In this document: piece by piece, positions 9,667 to 18,558 of the stretch
Position numbering within the stretch: position 1 is the first letter of the stretch
Layout of the letters: the number at the start of each line of letters is the position of its first letter
Source of the DNA: Meiothermus sp.
GTDB lineage: Bacteria; Deinococcota; Deinococci; Deinococcales; Thermaceae
Assembly (NCBI RefSeq): GCF_026004055.1
Contig: NZ_BPIJ01000001.1
Span: 186,001 to 250,000 of the forward strand
Direction of reading: 5' to 3'
Length of the DNA: 64,000 nt
Translations under genes and position numbers: made by a program
Notes under the pieces: model-generated
Database searches by the model: none
Seen by the model: the letters and a program-made list of their open reading frames with translations, nothing else
What the model was told of the DNA's origin: nothing

Positions 9667-9815
9667 GCCAACACGCCAAGAATACACCGTTAGCAGCAAA
9701 GGGCCCAAGTAAAGAATCCCGTGCACAGGCGCCGGCCCCAGCCCAGCATCATTTGCGGGGGGCTACTATGGACTGCTGTAGCGTGCCCTTTACAGACAGC
9801 CAGCCACGGAAGCGA

Positions 9816-9960
9816 GAATGCGTCTGGATCCAGATGCGTGTTACGCACCCAAGCGTGGGGCGGGCCTGTCCCACGGGTGCTTGGGTTTCGAGTTTCCGGG
9901 CGGCACCGTTCAGGACAAAGCCTTCTTGAAGTCGGATGACTCAAAACATGCGAAGAGCGT
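9816..9960. repeat. Repeat family D, copy 1 (left-truncated)
   Basis: This matches the right part of the D repeat seen at 27180, 45169, 48310 and elsewhere: a conserved core with ACGGGTGCTTGGGTTTCGAG and the terminal segment ending in GCGAAGAGCG. The left half with the long internal hairpin is missing. It fills the gap between glnS and mdh (9667-9991); no gene was seen there. Confidence 0.7.
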
Positions 9961-9991
9961 TCTATACTACTGCGATGTCGAGCCTGAAGCC

Positions 9992-10981
9992 CTACTTGAT
10001 GAGCCCAAGTTGCAGCACCGCGTCGCGCTCCTCGGCCAGCTCTTTGGCGGAGGCGTCCATCTTGCTGCGGCTGAACTCGTTGATGTCCAGGCCCTGGACA
10101 ATCTCGAAGTCGCCGTTTTTGCATACGCAAGGGTAGCTATAGACCAGCCCTTCGGGGATGCCATAAGACCCGTCGGAGGGGATGGCCATGCTCACCCAGT
10201 CGCCAGGAGGTGTGCCCAGGGCCCAGTCGCGCATGTGATCGATGGCCGCACTGGCTGCCGAAGCCGCCGATGAAGCGCCGCGAGCTTCGATGATCTCGGC
10301 TCCACGCTTGGCCACTTTGGGGATATAGGTATTGACGTACCAATCGTGGTCGCCCACCAGTTCGTAGGCGCTCTTGCCCCCTACCTCGCAGTGGAAAAGG
10401 TCGGGGTACTGGGTCACCGAGTGGTTGCCCCAGATGGTCATCTTTTTGATGTCGGTGACCGGCACTTTGAGGCGAGCCGCCAGTTGGGAGATGGCCCGGT
10501 TGTGATCCAGCCGGGTCATGGCGTGAATCTGACGAGGGGAAAGGTTGGGAGCGTTTTTATAGGTGATGAGGGCATTGGTATTGGCCGGGTTGCCCACAAC
10601 CAGCACCTTAACGTGCCTGCGGGCATTGTCGGAAAGGGCGCGCCCCTGGGCGGTGAAGATGGCCCCGTTGGCCTGGAGCAAGTCTGCGCGCTCCATGCCT
10701 TGCTTGCGCGGCATGGCCCCAACCAATAGCGCGTAGTCGGCATCGCCAAAGGCTACGTTCGGGTCGTCGGTGGGCACAATCCCGGCCAGAGTCGGGAAAG
10801 CGCAGTCCTCGAGCTCCATAATCACCCCATTCAGGGCCTTAAGGGCCGGGGTAATCTCCAGCAGTTGCAATATTACCGGCTGATCCTTGCCGAGCATTTC
10901 ACCTGCAGCGATGCGAAACAGCAAGCTGTAGCCAATCTGACCGGCTGCACCGGTCACTGCCACACGGACGGGGGGTTTCAT
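9992..10981 (-). CDS. mdh: Malate dehydrogenase
   Basis: NAD-dependent malate dehydrogenase of 329 aa, close to the length of the Thermus enzyme. It interconverts malate and oxaloacetate in the TCA cycle. Visible features are the nucleotide-binding loop TGAAGQIGY (8-16), the NPANTNA segment, the substrate-binding TRLDHNRA and the catalytic histidine in WGNHS. The start at 10981 follows an AAAGGAG ribosome site. An upstream in-frame start at 11026 would add an unusual tail and is rejected. The gene is divergent from a malic enzyme, so two malate-consuming enzymes share one intergenic region of about 220 bp. Confidence 0.96.
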   Translation of the reverse strand: MKPPVRVAVTGAAGQIGYSLLFRIAAGEMLGKDQPVILQLLEITPALKALNGVIMELEDCAFPTLAGIVPTDDPNVAFGDADYALLVGAMPRKQGMERADLLQANGAIFTAQGRALSDNARRHVKVLVVGNPANTNALITYKNAPNLSPRQIHAMTRLDHNRAISQLAARLKVPVTDIKKMTIWGNHSVTQYPDLFHCEVGGKSAYELVGDHDWYVNTYIPKVAKRGAEIIEARGASSAASAASAAIDHMRDWALGTPPGDWVSMAIPSDGSYGIPEGLVYSYPCVCKNGDFEIVQGLDINEFSRSKMDASAKELAEERDAVLQLGLIK

Positions 10982-11027
10982 CAGGTAACTCCTTTCGCTG
11001 GGGCAAAGCCCATGGTCGCCGTTCACG

Positions 11028-11057
11028 ATAATAACGCGCCCAGGGCCGAATGTCGAA
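11028..11057 (-). promoter_or_regulatory. Candidate mdh promoter
   Basis: On the minus strand TTCGAC (11052-11057) and TATTAT (11028-11033) are separated by 18 bp and placed about 47 nt before the mdh start, leaving room for the ribosome site. This is pattern recognition only. Confidence 0.5.
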
Positions 11058-11200
11058 GGACAAAGGTCGGGGGTAGGTACACCGTTTGGCCTTACAGGGT
11101 GAAAGCAAAAGCCACTTCGCGTTCACTTGCCAAGGCTATGCAAGCACAGACTCTTCCCGCGCCATTTGGCTCTAGACCCTCCACACCCATTGGGCGTAAC

Positions 11201-12943
11201 ATGGCGCACATGACGGTCAGCCGCTACTATGACGTTAAACGGGATGAGCGAGGCAAGCGCTATTTGGAACCCTTTATCGAAGGCGCGTTGCTTTTGGGGC
11301 TCCCCCTTTTGAACAAGGGAACAGCTTTTACCCACGAGGAGCGCAAAGCCCTGAAGCTCGAGGGGCTTCTGCCGCCCCACGTGACCAGCCTCGAGGAGCA
11401 AAAAGAACGTAACTACCGGCGGTATCGCCTGATCGAAAACGACCTGGAAAAACACATCTTTCTGCGCAACCTGCAAGATCGCAACGAGGTGCTGTTTTTT
11501 GCCCTCTTTGCCGACCATATGAGCGAGATGCTGCCCATCCTCTACACCCCTACGGTGGGTGAAGCGGTAAAGCAGTTCTCACACATCTACCGCTACCCGA
11601 GGGGTTTTGCGGCCTCCACCGACAATATTCACGAGATTGACCAGGCTCTTGCCAACGTGCCCCTCAACGACGTACGCCTGGCCGTTGCCACCGATTCCTC
11701 GGCCATTCTCGGCATCGGCGACCAGGGGTTTGGAGGCATGGCCATTTCAATTGGCAAACTGGCCATCTATACAGCTGCGGGGGGGCTGGGCCCGGACAAA
11801 GCCCTGCCCATCGAACTAGATGTAGGAACCAACCGTGCCGACCTGATCAACGACCCCCTCTACCTGGGGGTGCGCCACCGCAGGCTTACGGGGGAGGAGT
11901 ACTTTGCCTTCATGGATCGCTTTGTGGAAGCCTTCCGCAAGCGCTACCCCAACGCCGTGATGCAATGGGAAGACTTTGGCAAGGACACGGCTTTTGCGGT
12001 GCTCGAGCGCTATCGCAAGGTTCTGCCTTCCTTCAACGACGACATCCAAGGCACCGGCGCGGTCACCCTGGCCGGGGTCTTGTCGGCCTGTCGCATCAAG
12101 GGCGAAAACCTGTCCGATCAGCGCATCCTGGTTTATGGCGCAGGGGCCGGGGGGGCCGGGGTAGCGCAGGCCCTGTTGGATGGCCTGATGCGAGAGGGTC
12201 TTGGTCAGGACGAAGCCCTGGAGCGCCTGTTTGTGCTGGATTCCAAAGGCTTGTTGCTCAGCAACCGTAGCATGGAGGCTTACAAGCAGAAATTCGCCAA
12301 AGACCCGGCCTCGATTCGGGGGTGGTCGGTTTCAGGAGAGACCCCAAACCTGTATGAGACCATTGTCAATGGCAAGGTCACGGTTTTGCTGGGTTTGTCG
12401 GGGCAGCCGGGTTCTTTTACCGAGCCCATTGTGGAGGCGGTGCAGGCCCATACCGCGCATCCGGTCATCTTCCCTTTGTCCAACCCTACGAGCTCCTCGG
12501 AGGCCATTCCCGAAGACATCCTGCGCTGGACCCAGGGCAAGGCTCTAGTAGCGGCCGGGAGCCCCTTCGCACCGGTTGAACTTGCGGGAAAAACGTATGA
12601 CATTGGGCAGGGCAACAACGCTTTTGTGTTTCCGGGACTGGGCTTTGGCACGGTGCTCTCCAAAGCCCGCGAGGTTTCGGATGCCATGGTGCTGGAGGCC
12701 GCCTATGCCCTTTACGACTACACCAGCAAACACCATCCCGGCCGCATATATCCTCCTACCTCGGAACTACGCGAGGTAAGCCAGTATGTGGCCTCGAGGG
12801 TGATCCGCCAGGCCATGAAAGAAGGGCTGGCCCGTGAGGAGCGCCTGGCGGGGCTTGGCATGGAGGCCATCCAGGCCTATGTGGCCGAGCGCTTCTGGCT
12901 GCCTAAATACCTGCCCTATAAGACAGCGGGCGTGGGTAGGTAG
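11201..12943 (+). CDS. maeA: NAD-type malic enzyme (oxaloacetate-decarboxylating malate dehydrogenase)
   Basis: Large-subunit malic enzyme of 580 aa that converts malate to pyruvate and CO2 with reduction of NAD(P)+. Family signatures in order are YTPTVGEAV, the malic motif [10 protein letters not shown], the metal-binding [17 protein letters not shown] and the Rossmann loop [10 protein letters not shown]. The length fits the SfcA/MaeA group, which mostly uses NAD. ATG 11201 starts the conserved region; a longer ORF from 10865 would run across the mdh start and is rejected. No ribosome site is visible, so a leaderless message is possible. The repeat at 12945 begins one base after the stop codon. 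Confidence 0.94.
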   Translation: MAHMTVSRYYDVKRDERGKRYLEPFIEGALLLGLPLLNKGTAFTHEERKALKLEGLLPPHVTSLEEQKERNYRRYRLIENDLEKHIFLRNLQDRNEVLFFALFADHMSEMLPILYTPTVGEAVKQFSHIYRYPRGFAASTDNIHEIDQALANVPLNDVRLAVATDSSAILGIGDQGFGGMAISIGKLAIYTAAGGLGPDKALPIELDVGTNRADLINDPLYLGVRHRRLTGEEYFAFMDRFVEAFRKRYPNAVMQWEDFGKDTAFAVLERYRKVLPSFNDDIQGTGAVTLAGVLSACRIKGENLSDQRILVYGAGAGGAGVAQALLDGLMREGLGQDEALERLFVLDSKGLLLSNRSMEAYKQKFAKDPASIRGWSVSGETPNLYETIVNGKVTVLLGLSGQPGSFTEPIVEAVQAHTAHPVIFPLSNPTSSSEAIPEDILRWTQGKALVAAGSPFAPVELAGKTYDIGQGNNAFVFPGLGFGTVLSKAREVSDAMVLEAAYALYDYTSKHHPGRIYPPTSELREVSQYVASRVIRQAMKEGLAREERLAGLGMEAIQAYVAERFWLPKYLPYKTAGVGR

Positions 12944-12944
12944 A

Positions 12945-13031
12945 GCGGTTCCCACGAATAGTCCCTCCAGCGGTTTTTGCTGTAGGGACTACAATACGAG
13001 CCACCGCGTGGGCCCTTTTGGTGGGAACCGC
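12945..13031. repeat. Repeat family B, copy 1 (about 87 bp palindromic element)
   Basis: The ends are inverted repeats, GCGGTTCCCAC and GTGGGAACCGC. Inside, a second dyad (AGTCCCT...AGC / GCTGTAGGGACT) flanks a short GGTTTTT spacer. The element begins one base after the malic enzyme stop and could act as a transcription terminator, though that is inferred. Other copies are near 39253, 45439, 56476, 60139 and 63769. Confidence 0.85.
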
Positions 13032-13239
13032 GATAAGAGCCTAAAACCCTGGAAGAGTTTGTGCTGAAATGCCGTCTCCCCAAAGTAGGGTCAAGGATTT
13101 TCTGGCCCGGATGAAGCCTTGGACTGTAGTTCTGAAAGTCGTCTCGACCAGACATAATTTTACTCCCTTGCTCAAAGCCCCCGCGGAAAGCGTTTATTCG
13201 GGTACCGATGGCAAGCTTCGTTGGGCCATCCCTGGACGT

Positions 13240-13382
13240 GAAGCAATCCAGAATCTCTGGCCCGGCTAGCCCAGCCAACTCTATCTGGATTGCTTCGTCG
13301 GTGGGGGCCTCCTCGCAATGACAAGGGGGTCACATTTGGATTTGTAGGAACAAAGTGACGTAAATTCAGATTGCCAGACCAT
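13240..13382. repeat. Repeat family C, copy 1, with a degenerate right terminal repeat
   Basis: The core reads GAAGCAATCCAGA... to ...TCTGGATTGCTTCGTCGG followed by CTCCTCGCAATGAC, forming a large imperfect palindrome. It ends near 13382 in GATTGCCAGACCAT, a decayed form of the CTTACCAGACCAC end seen in intact modules. Bases 13032-13239, between copies B1 and C1, contain no recognisable gene. Confidence 0.75.
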
Positions 13383-13410
13383 TTAGCTCAGGGCTAGCAC
13401 TCCGACTATA

Positions 13411-13448
13411 GATATTCGTATACTACATATATCAAGGGCTTTTAGCCC
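13411..13448 (+). promoter_or_regulatory. Candidate promoter and operator of the tandem MerR gene
   Basis: A -10 box TATACT (13419-13424) lies inside an AT-rich dyad with GATAT (13411-13415) and ATATC (13429-13433). A second dyad, GGGCT-TTT-AGCCC (13436-13448), lies between it and the start codon. Either could be an autoregulatory site, as MerR-family proteins usually bind their own promoters. No good -35 box is visible. Confidence 0.45.
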
Positions 13449-13457
13449 GTATTGTTT

Positions 13458-14183
13458 ATGGATAACAAAGACCGCCCTGTGTACATCATTTCGGTAGCCG
13501 CCGAACTGGTGGATATGCACCCCCAGACCTTGCGGTTGTACGAGCGCAAGGGCCTGATTCAGCCGAAGCGTTCGGGGGGCAAGACCCGGCTGTACTCCGA
13601 GCGGGACGTAGAGAAGCTCCGGGAAATTCGCCGCCTGACCCAAGAGCTCGGGGTCAACCTGGCGGGGGTGGAAGAAATTATGAAGCTGCGCGATGAGCTA
13701 TGGGCGCTCGAGCAGCGTTTCCGGGAGGAAGCCGAACGCCTCAAGCAGGAACTCGGCGAAAAACTGGAGGCCCTCAAAACCCCCCCGGCCTTGCCGGCCC
13801 CCGGCGAGAGCAAGAAGAAAATCGACGATAAAGAACGGCCTGTGTACATCATCTCTGTGGCGGCCGAGCTGGTAGGCATGCATCCCCAGACCCTACGCCT
13901 CTACGAACGCGAGGGCTTGGTCGCACCGAGCCGCACCTCCGGCAAGACCCGCCTTTATTCCGAACGAGATGTGGAAAAGCTCCGGGAAATTCGCCGCCTG
14001 ACCCAAGAGTTGGGCGTTAACTTGGCCGGGGTAGAAGAGATTATCCGTTTACGGGACGAGCTCGACATTCAGCAGAACCGCCTCGAGTCCGAGATTGCCC
14101 GCCTGCGCCTGGCCTTGCTGCGTGAACTCACGCCGGCCCAGAAGAGCGAAGCGCAAAAGAAGGCCAAGACCAAAGCGGGCTAA
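13458..14183 (+). CDS. Tandem-duplicated MerR/HspR-like transcriptional regulator
   Basis: A 241-aa protein made of two nearly identical MerR-type DNA-binding domains (about 6-81 and 127-202), each with [22 protein letters not shown] and [17 protein letters not shown]. The two 76-residue blocks differ at only nine positions. The VAAELxxMHPQTLRxYER pattern is that of HspR-like repressors of chaperone genes, although no chaperone gene is nearby. A charged coiled-coil linker (about 82-108) follows the first domain and a second helix (about 203-225) follows the other. MerR proteins normally dimerise through such helices, so this may be a covalent pseudo-dimer. ATG 13458 is chosen over TTG 13452. 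It is convergent with murJ. Confidence 0.88.
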   Translation: MDNKDRPVYIISVAAELVDMHPQTLRLYERKGLIQPKRSGGKTRLYSERDVEKLREIRRLTQELGVNLAGVEEIMKLRDELWALEQRFREEAERLKQELGEKLEALKTPPALPAPGESKKKIDDKERPVYIISVAAELVGMHPQTLRLYEREGLVAPSRTSGKTRLYSERDVEKLREIRRLTQELGVNLAGVEEIIRLRDELDIQQNRLESEIARLRLALLRELTPAQKSEAQKKAKTKAG

Positions 14184-14190
14184 CCGCTTT
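14172..14190. terminator. Short hairpin at the convergent merR/murJ ends
   Basis: AAAGCGG (14172-14178) and CCGCTTT (14184-14190) pair around GCTAA and cover the stop region of both convergent genes. No long T-run follows on either side, so termination would be weak; the call is tentative. Confidence 0.4.
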
Positions 14191-15692
14191 CAGCGTAGTT
14201 TGAGTGGCAGCCTGAGCAAATAGGCCAGCCCTACAAATACCCCCAGCCCTGCCAGGCCTCCCAGAACCAAGGGCAAGAGATTGTGCACAAAAAAAGCCGG
14301 CCTGCCAAACTGCATGGCTAGCGTGTAGGCCACCCAACCTGCGGGGGCGGCTGCCAATACTGCTTTGCCTACCACCCAGCCCAACTCTTTTAGCCCCACC
14401 ATGCCCAACGTCTGCAGGCGCCGAGTATAAATTGCCAGGCCCAGCCAGCCGGCAATGGCCGTGGCCAGGTTGAGCACAAACAGACCCTGTTCGCGCAACA
14501 GCCAGTAGCCAAAGGTGTTCAGCAGGGCCACCATTACCGTTACGCTGACCGCCTGACCCACCTGCCCCACCGCGTAGAAACCCCGTAGTAGCAGTTGATT
14601 CAAGCCCCAGGGCAGCAGGGCCAAGCCCAGCGCCATTACGGTCTGGGTGGTGAAGGCCCGGTTGGCCTCGGAGAAGTTGGCGGTGATGGCGTATAAGGTT
14701 CCCACGATCCAGGGCGAAAGTGCCACCATCATGGCGGCCGCAAAGGCCAAGGGCACCGCCAGCCGCGCCATCATGCGGCGGAGCAGCTCGCGTGCTGCCG
14801 GTAGGTCGCCGCCGCCCGCCAGTGCAGAGAGCCGGGGAAAGGCGGCCATGGCGGGGGAGACGGCCAGCAAACCCAATGCGGTGGTAAAGATGAGTTCCCC
14901 ATTCTGAAAGCCCGTGACGGCGGCCGAGGGGTAGGCGGCCAGAATGCTAAGCAGAACCAGGTTCAGAAACTGCCGCACGGAGGTGGTGAAGGCAAAGGGC
15001 CCGATGCGGGCCAGGGCCAGGCGGAAGGCTGGGTGCCACCTAAACTCGAGCCCGTACCCCTTGAGGGCGGGCAGCTGCACCAGGGCTTGCAGTGCGCCCC
15101 CCAGCGTGACCGATAGGCCCAGCGCCACCACGCTGCCGGGAAAAAGCAGCATGAGCACGATGGAACCCACATTGAAGGCGATGGGGCTGAAGCTGGTCAG
15201 GCCAAAACGCTCGCCCGACTGGAGCATCGAGGAAAAGAGCGAAGCCATCGAGATCGAGAGCAAAAAAGGCATCACCAGGCGAATTAGGAGTACCAGTTGC
15301 TCGAAGACCGCCGGGTCACGTAGGGGGCTGGCCTGGGCCAGGGACAGTTCGGAGAGCCACAGCAGGGCGCCGGCAATCTGGGGCGCAAACACCAGGCCCA
15401 GGCCCAGGATGACCAGATTAACCCCCAACAAAAAGGCGCCAAAACGGCGGGCGAAGCGCTGGGCTTCCTCGGGGGGCAGGCTGGTGAGCACCGGAATCAG
15501 GGCGTTTTGGATGGCCCCTTCGGCCAGCAGTTCGCGCAGCAGGTTGGGAATGCGGTAGGCCACCCAGAAAGCATCTTTGAGGGTGTCAGGGAGCGGAAGG
15601 TTGGTCAGGATGGTCTGGCGCACCTGGCCCAGCAGGCGGCTGGACAGGGTGCCGGCCATGACCAGGAAGGTGTTGCGAACGATGCGGGACAT
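14190..15692 (-). CDS. murJ: Lipid II flippase MurJ
   Basis: MurJ/MviN-type membrane protein of 500 aa that flips lipid-linked peptidoglycan precursors across the cytoplasmic membrane. It starts with the family pattern IVRNTFLVMAGTLSSRLLGQVRQ and continues with about 13-14 hydrophobic segments; the functionally important RIPNLLRELLAEGAI region is present. ATG 15692 (MSRIVRNTF) is preferred over the upstream 15737. A promoter TTGCAG-16 bp-TATCCT lies about 80 nt before it, so murJ can be expressed independently of the sbcCD genes upstream on the same strand. Confidence 0.94.
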   Translation of the reverse strand: MSRIVRNTFLVMAGTLSSRLLGQVRQTILTNLPLPDTLKDAFWVAYRIPNLLRELLAEGAIQNALIPVLTSLPPEEAQRFARRFGAFLLGVNLVILGLGLVFAPQIAGALLWLSELSLAQASPLRDPAVFEQLVLLIRLVMPFLLSISMASLFSSMLQSGERFGLTSFSPIAFNVGSIVLMLLFPGSVVALGLSVTLGGALQALVQLPALKGYGLEFRWHPAFRLALARIGPFAFTTSVRQFLNLVLLSILAAYPSAAVTGFQNGELIFTTALGLLAVSPAMAAFPRLSALAGGGDLPAARELLRRMMARLAVPLAFAAAMMVALSPWIVGTLYAITANFSEANRAFTTQTVMALGLALLPWGLNQLLLRGFYAVGQVGQAVSVTVMVALLNTFGYWLLREQGLFVLNLATAIAGWLGLAIYTRRLQTLGMVGLKELGWVVGKAVLAAAPAGWVAYTLAMQFGRPAFFVHNLLPLVLGGLAGLGVFVGLAYLLRLPLKLR

Positions 15693-15773
15693 GGGTGAGT
15701 GAGTCGGTCGAATGCTGGTAGCGGGTTGTATGGTCAAATGCCGAAAGCCTAGAGCCGAAGGCCAGCCAGAAAA

Positions 15774-15801
15774 AGGATACCCCGTAACCTGAGCCCTGCA
15801 A
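15774..15801 (-). promoter_or_regulatory. Candidate murJ promoter
   Basis: On the minus strand TTGCAG (15796-15801) and TATCCT (15774-15779) are 16 bp apart, in the gap between sbcC and murJ. Spacing and orientation fit a housekeeping-sigma promoter. Confidence 0.55.
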
Positions 15802-15819
15802 CATGTGACCTATCGCCTG

Positions 15820-18537
15820 CTAATCCTTCCAGCGCACTTTACTTCCCGCCGGCGACTTCTCGACCTGCAAGCGGGCGGGCAAGCGTTCGGCCAGGGCCTC
15901 CACGTGGGTCACGATGCCGACCAGGCGGCCCTGGGTGGGCAGGGCTTCCAGAATTCCTGCGACCTGCTCGAGCGTCTCGGCGTCCAGGGTGCCAAAACCC
16001 TCGTCCAGGAAAAGCGCCCCGATGCGGCCACGCGAAAGGTGCTCCGAGAGGGAAAGGGCCAGTGAGAGGCTGGCCATAAAACTTTCGCCGCCGGAGAGGG
16101 TGCGCACGGGGCGCAAGGTCTCGGTCCAGCGGTCGAATACCTTGTACTCGCCCTCCTCGAGGCGCAGGTTGTAGCGGTTTTGCGAGAGGGACTGCATCAG
16201 TTCGGAGGCCCGGCTAAGCAGGCCGGACTGGTAGCGCTCCAGCAAGAAGTCCTGGAAGCGGTCACCCTTGAGATCCTGGGCTAGTTGTTCCCAGAGGTCG
16301 ATTTGTTTGTCCAGCTCGGCTTTTTCCTTCTGGGCCTGGCGTTTTCGGGCCAGCTGCTGTTGCAGCCGCCCCACCTCTCCCTTTTTGGCGCCCAGACGCT
16401 CTCTGACCTGAGCCAGGGAGGTTTTGAGGGCAGTCACGCGATTTTTTTGCTCGGCGACCTGGGATTCTGTGACCGGCTCTTTACCGGCCAGGGCGGGCTC
16501 GAGCTTGCCAAGCAGTGAGGCAATTTCCACCCCTTCACGCTCGTGGGCTTTTTGTCGTTCTTGTAGGGACTCTGTCTCCTCAAGGGTAAGGCGGGCACGC
16601 TGGACGGATTCCCGGTCGCTGAACCCCGCTCCTTGAACCAGGGCTTCTACAGCTGCTTCCTGGCGTGCGTGGTTGGCTTGCAGAACCCGCACTATCTCAA
16701 GCTGACTGGAGACTTTGTTTCGGGTATCACTCAAGCGGGCCTCGAGTTCGTCAATTTGCTGCTTCAGGGCCTCCAGGGTTTGCAGTTGATTTTGCAGGCT
16801 TCGGGCATAAGCCTCGACCCCCTGACCGTCGGTGGCCTCACGAATCTCGGCGGCCAGTGCCGCCAGGCGCTGGGTGCGCTCCTCGCGGACTTTTTCTGGT
16901 GAACCCAGTTCACGAACCTGGGCCTGAATCGCCTCTAGTTCGGCTCTGGCTTCGGCTTCTTCCTGTTGCCGGGTGTTGAACTGCTCTTGCAGCCTGGGCA
17001 GACTTTCCTCGAGTTGTTTGCGACGGTCTTGCCTGACCTTGTATTCGGAGCGTAGCTCCTCAAGGGCCTGGGCCTTGGCCTTCAGGTCAGCTTCCATGGG
17101 CGTCAGGTCGAGCAGGTCGGTGGTCTGGGGTAGCAGTTCTACCGGATGCCCGCAGAGGGGGCAGGGTTCCCCCAGCTTGAGGTGGCGGTGATACTGATGG
17201 ATGCCCTGGCGGGTTCTTTCTTTCTCGAGGGCCTGCTCGAGCTGTTCGTACTCGATCCGGGCGGACACACCAGCGGCTTTGAGCTGCTCCAGCTCCTGGT
17301 TCAGCGCCTGGGAGGTTTGCTGTGAAGTTTGTAGATCGGCCTGTAACTGCTTAAGGGCCGCAGCCACGCGCTGGTAGCGTTCGGTTAGTTTGTGCAGTTG
17401 GTCGAACTGCCCTTCAGCAAGGCGCAGAGCATCCAGGCGGTCTTCGTCGAAGGGCAGGGGCGCTTTGTGCTGCAGGTTCAAGGTGCCGCCATAGCGTTTG
17501 AGCCGGGCTTCTTTGGTTTGCAAGAGGGGTACCTGGGATTGCTTCGCCTTGAGGGTTTCTAACCGGTCTGGCTCAAAACCCTGGCGCAAGGCGGCCAGTT
17601 GGGCCTCGAGTTTTGCCAACGCCTCCTGGTCGCGCCCCAGGGTGTTCTGGGCTTGTTGGAGGTCGTTCTGGGCGGCCTGTAGGGCTTCCAACTGCGGCCA
17701 GATGCGCTCGGCTTTTTCGGCCCGCTCCAGCCGGGCCTTAATTTCGGCGATGCGGGACTCTTCTTGCTGCCAGGTAGCCTGGCGGCGGCGCAGAGACTCG
17801 AGTTCGGCAAAAAGCCGTTGCTGCTCCTCGAGGGTTTTGAGGGCCTGCTCCACGCTTTGAAGCTGGCGGCTTAAGTCTTGCTCGCTGCGTTCTAAGCCTT
17901 CAATTTCCCCTTGCAGCGCCGAAATTCGATCTTCCTCCGCCTCCGCCAGCCCATCGAGTTCGCCTTGCAGGCGAGCCCGTTCCTCGCCCAGGGTTTTGAG
18001 CCGGACGGCTACCCACTCCCGCATGTCTTTTAGCGTTTTCAGACCGTAGAGCTTGATCAGGGTTTCACGGCGTTCTTTGGGCGAGCCCCGCAAGAACAAG
18101 TCGAACTGGCCCTGCGGCAGCAGGATGGCCCGGGTAAAGGTCTCGTAGTCCATGCCCAGAATTTGGGTCAGCCTGGCATCGAGGTCTTTGACTTTTTCGG
18201 AGGCGGGGTCGGTTTTCCAGTCGGTTTGCAGGAGGTACTCGAGGCGGTTCTGGTTCTCCTTGCCCACCACCCGTACCACCCGCCAGGTCTGTTCGCCCAG
18301 GGCAAAGGTAAGTTCTACCTTGGCGCTGTCGGCCTGTGGGTGCTTGAGTTCCTTCAAGCCGGTCGAACCGATACGCGGGGTGGCCTTGTAGAGGGCGTAG
18401 GTGATGGCATCCAGCAGGGTGCTCTTGCCCGCGCCGGTCGGGCCGGTGATGGCGAACAGTTCAACGTCGTCGAAAATGATTTCTTGAGGCTCGGCGTAGG
18501 CGCCGAAGCCTTCTAAGCGTAGTTTTAGAGGTCTCAT
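15820..18537 (-). CDS. sbcC: Exonuclease SbcCD, ATPase subunit SbcC
   Basis: SMC/Rad50-like ATPase of 905 aa that works with SbcD to open and cut DNA hairpins and protein-blocked ends. The N-terminal head has Walker A GPTGAGKST (about 32-40). Two long coiled-coil arms surround a zinc hook CPLCGHPV near residues 457-464. The C-terminal head has the signature LSGGE and Walker B LFLDEGFGTLD. It starts at the conserved MRPLKLRLEGFGAY, 21 nt after the sbcD stop, so the two genes form an operon. Confidence 0.96.
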   Translation of the reverse strand: MRPLKLRLEGFGAYAEPQEIIFDDVELFAITGPTGAGKSTLLDAITYALYKATPRIGSTGLKELKHPQADSAKVELTFALGEQTWRVVRVVGKENQNRLEYLLQTDWKTDPASEKVKDLDARLTQILGMDYETFTRAILLPQGQFDLFLRGSPKERRETLIKLYGLKTLKDMREWVAVRLKTLGEERARLQGELDGLAEAEEDRISALQGEIEGLERSEQDLSRQLQSVEQALKTLEEQQRLFAELESLRRRQATWQQEESRIAEIKARLERAEKAERIWPQLEALQAAQNDLQQAQNTLGRDQEALAKLEAQLAALRQGFEPDRLETLKAKQSQVPLLQTKEARLKRYGGTLNLQHKAPLPFDEDRLDALRLAEGQFDQLHKLTERYQRVAAALKQLQADLQTSQQTSQALNQELEQLKAAGVSARIEYEQLEQALEKERTRQGIHQYHRHLKLGEPCPLCGHPVELLPQTTDLLDLTPMEADLKAKAQALEELRSEYKVRQDRRKQLEESLPRLQEQFNTRQQEEAEARAELEAIQAQVRELGSPEKVREERTQRLAALAAEIREATDGQGVEAYARSLQNQLQTLEALKQQIDELEARLSDTRNKVSSQLEIVRVLQANHARQEAAVEALVQGAGFSDRESVQRARLTLEETESLQERQKAHEREGVEIASLLGKLEPALAGKEPVTESQVAEQKNRVTALKTSLAQVRERLGAKKGEVGRLQQQLARKRQAQKEKAELDKQIDLWEQLAQDLKGDRFQDFLLERYQSGLLSRASELMQSLSQNRYNLRLEEGEYKVFDRWTETLRPVRTLSGGESFMASLSLALSLSEHLSRGRIGALFLDEGFGTLDAETLEQVAGILEALPTQGRLVGIVTHVEALAERLPARLQVEKSPAGSKVRWKD

Positions 18538-18558
18538 AGGAAAGTCAGAAAAGGAGGG

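Noticed and set aside
10865-11200. Upstream extension of the malic enzyme frame
   Set aside because: It runs across the divergent mdh start, and the malic enzyme family begins at about 11201.
13069-13269. 66-aa ORF between repeats B1 and C1
   Set aside because: Part of it is the C palindrome, the remainder resembles no known protein, and no promoter or ribosome site was seen.
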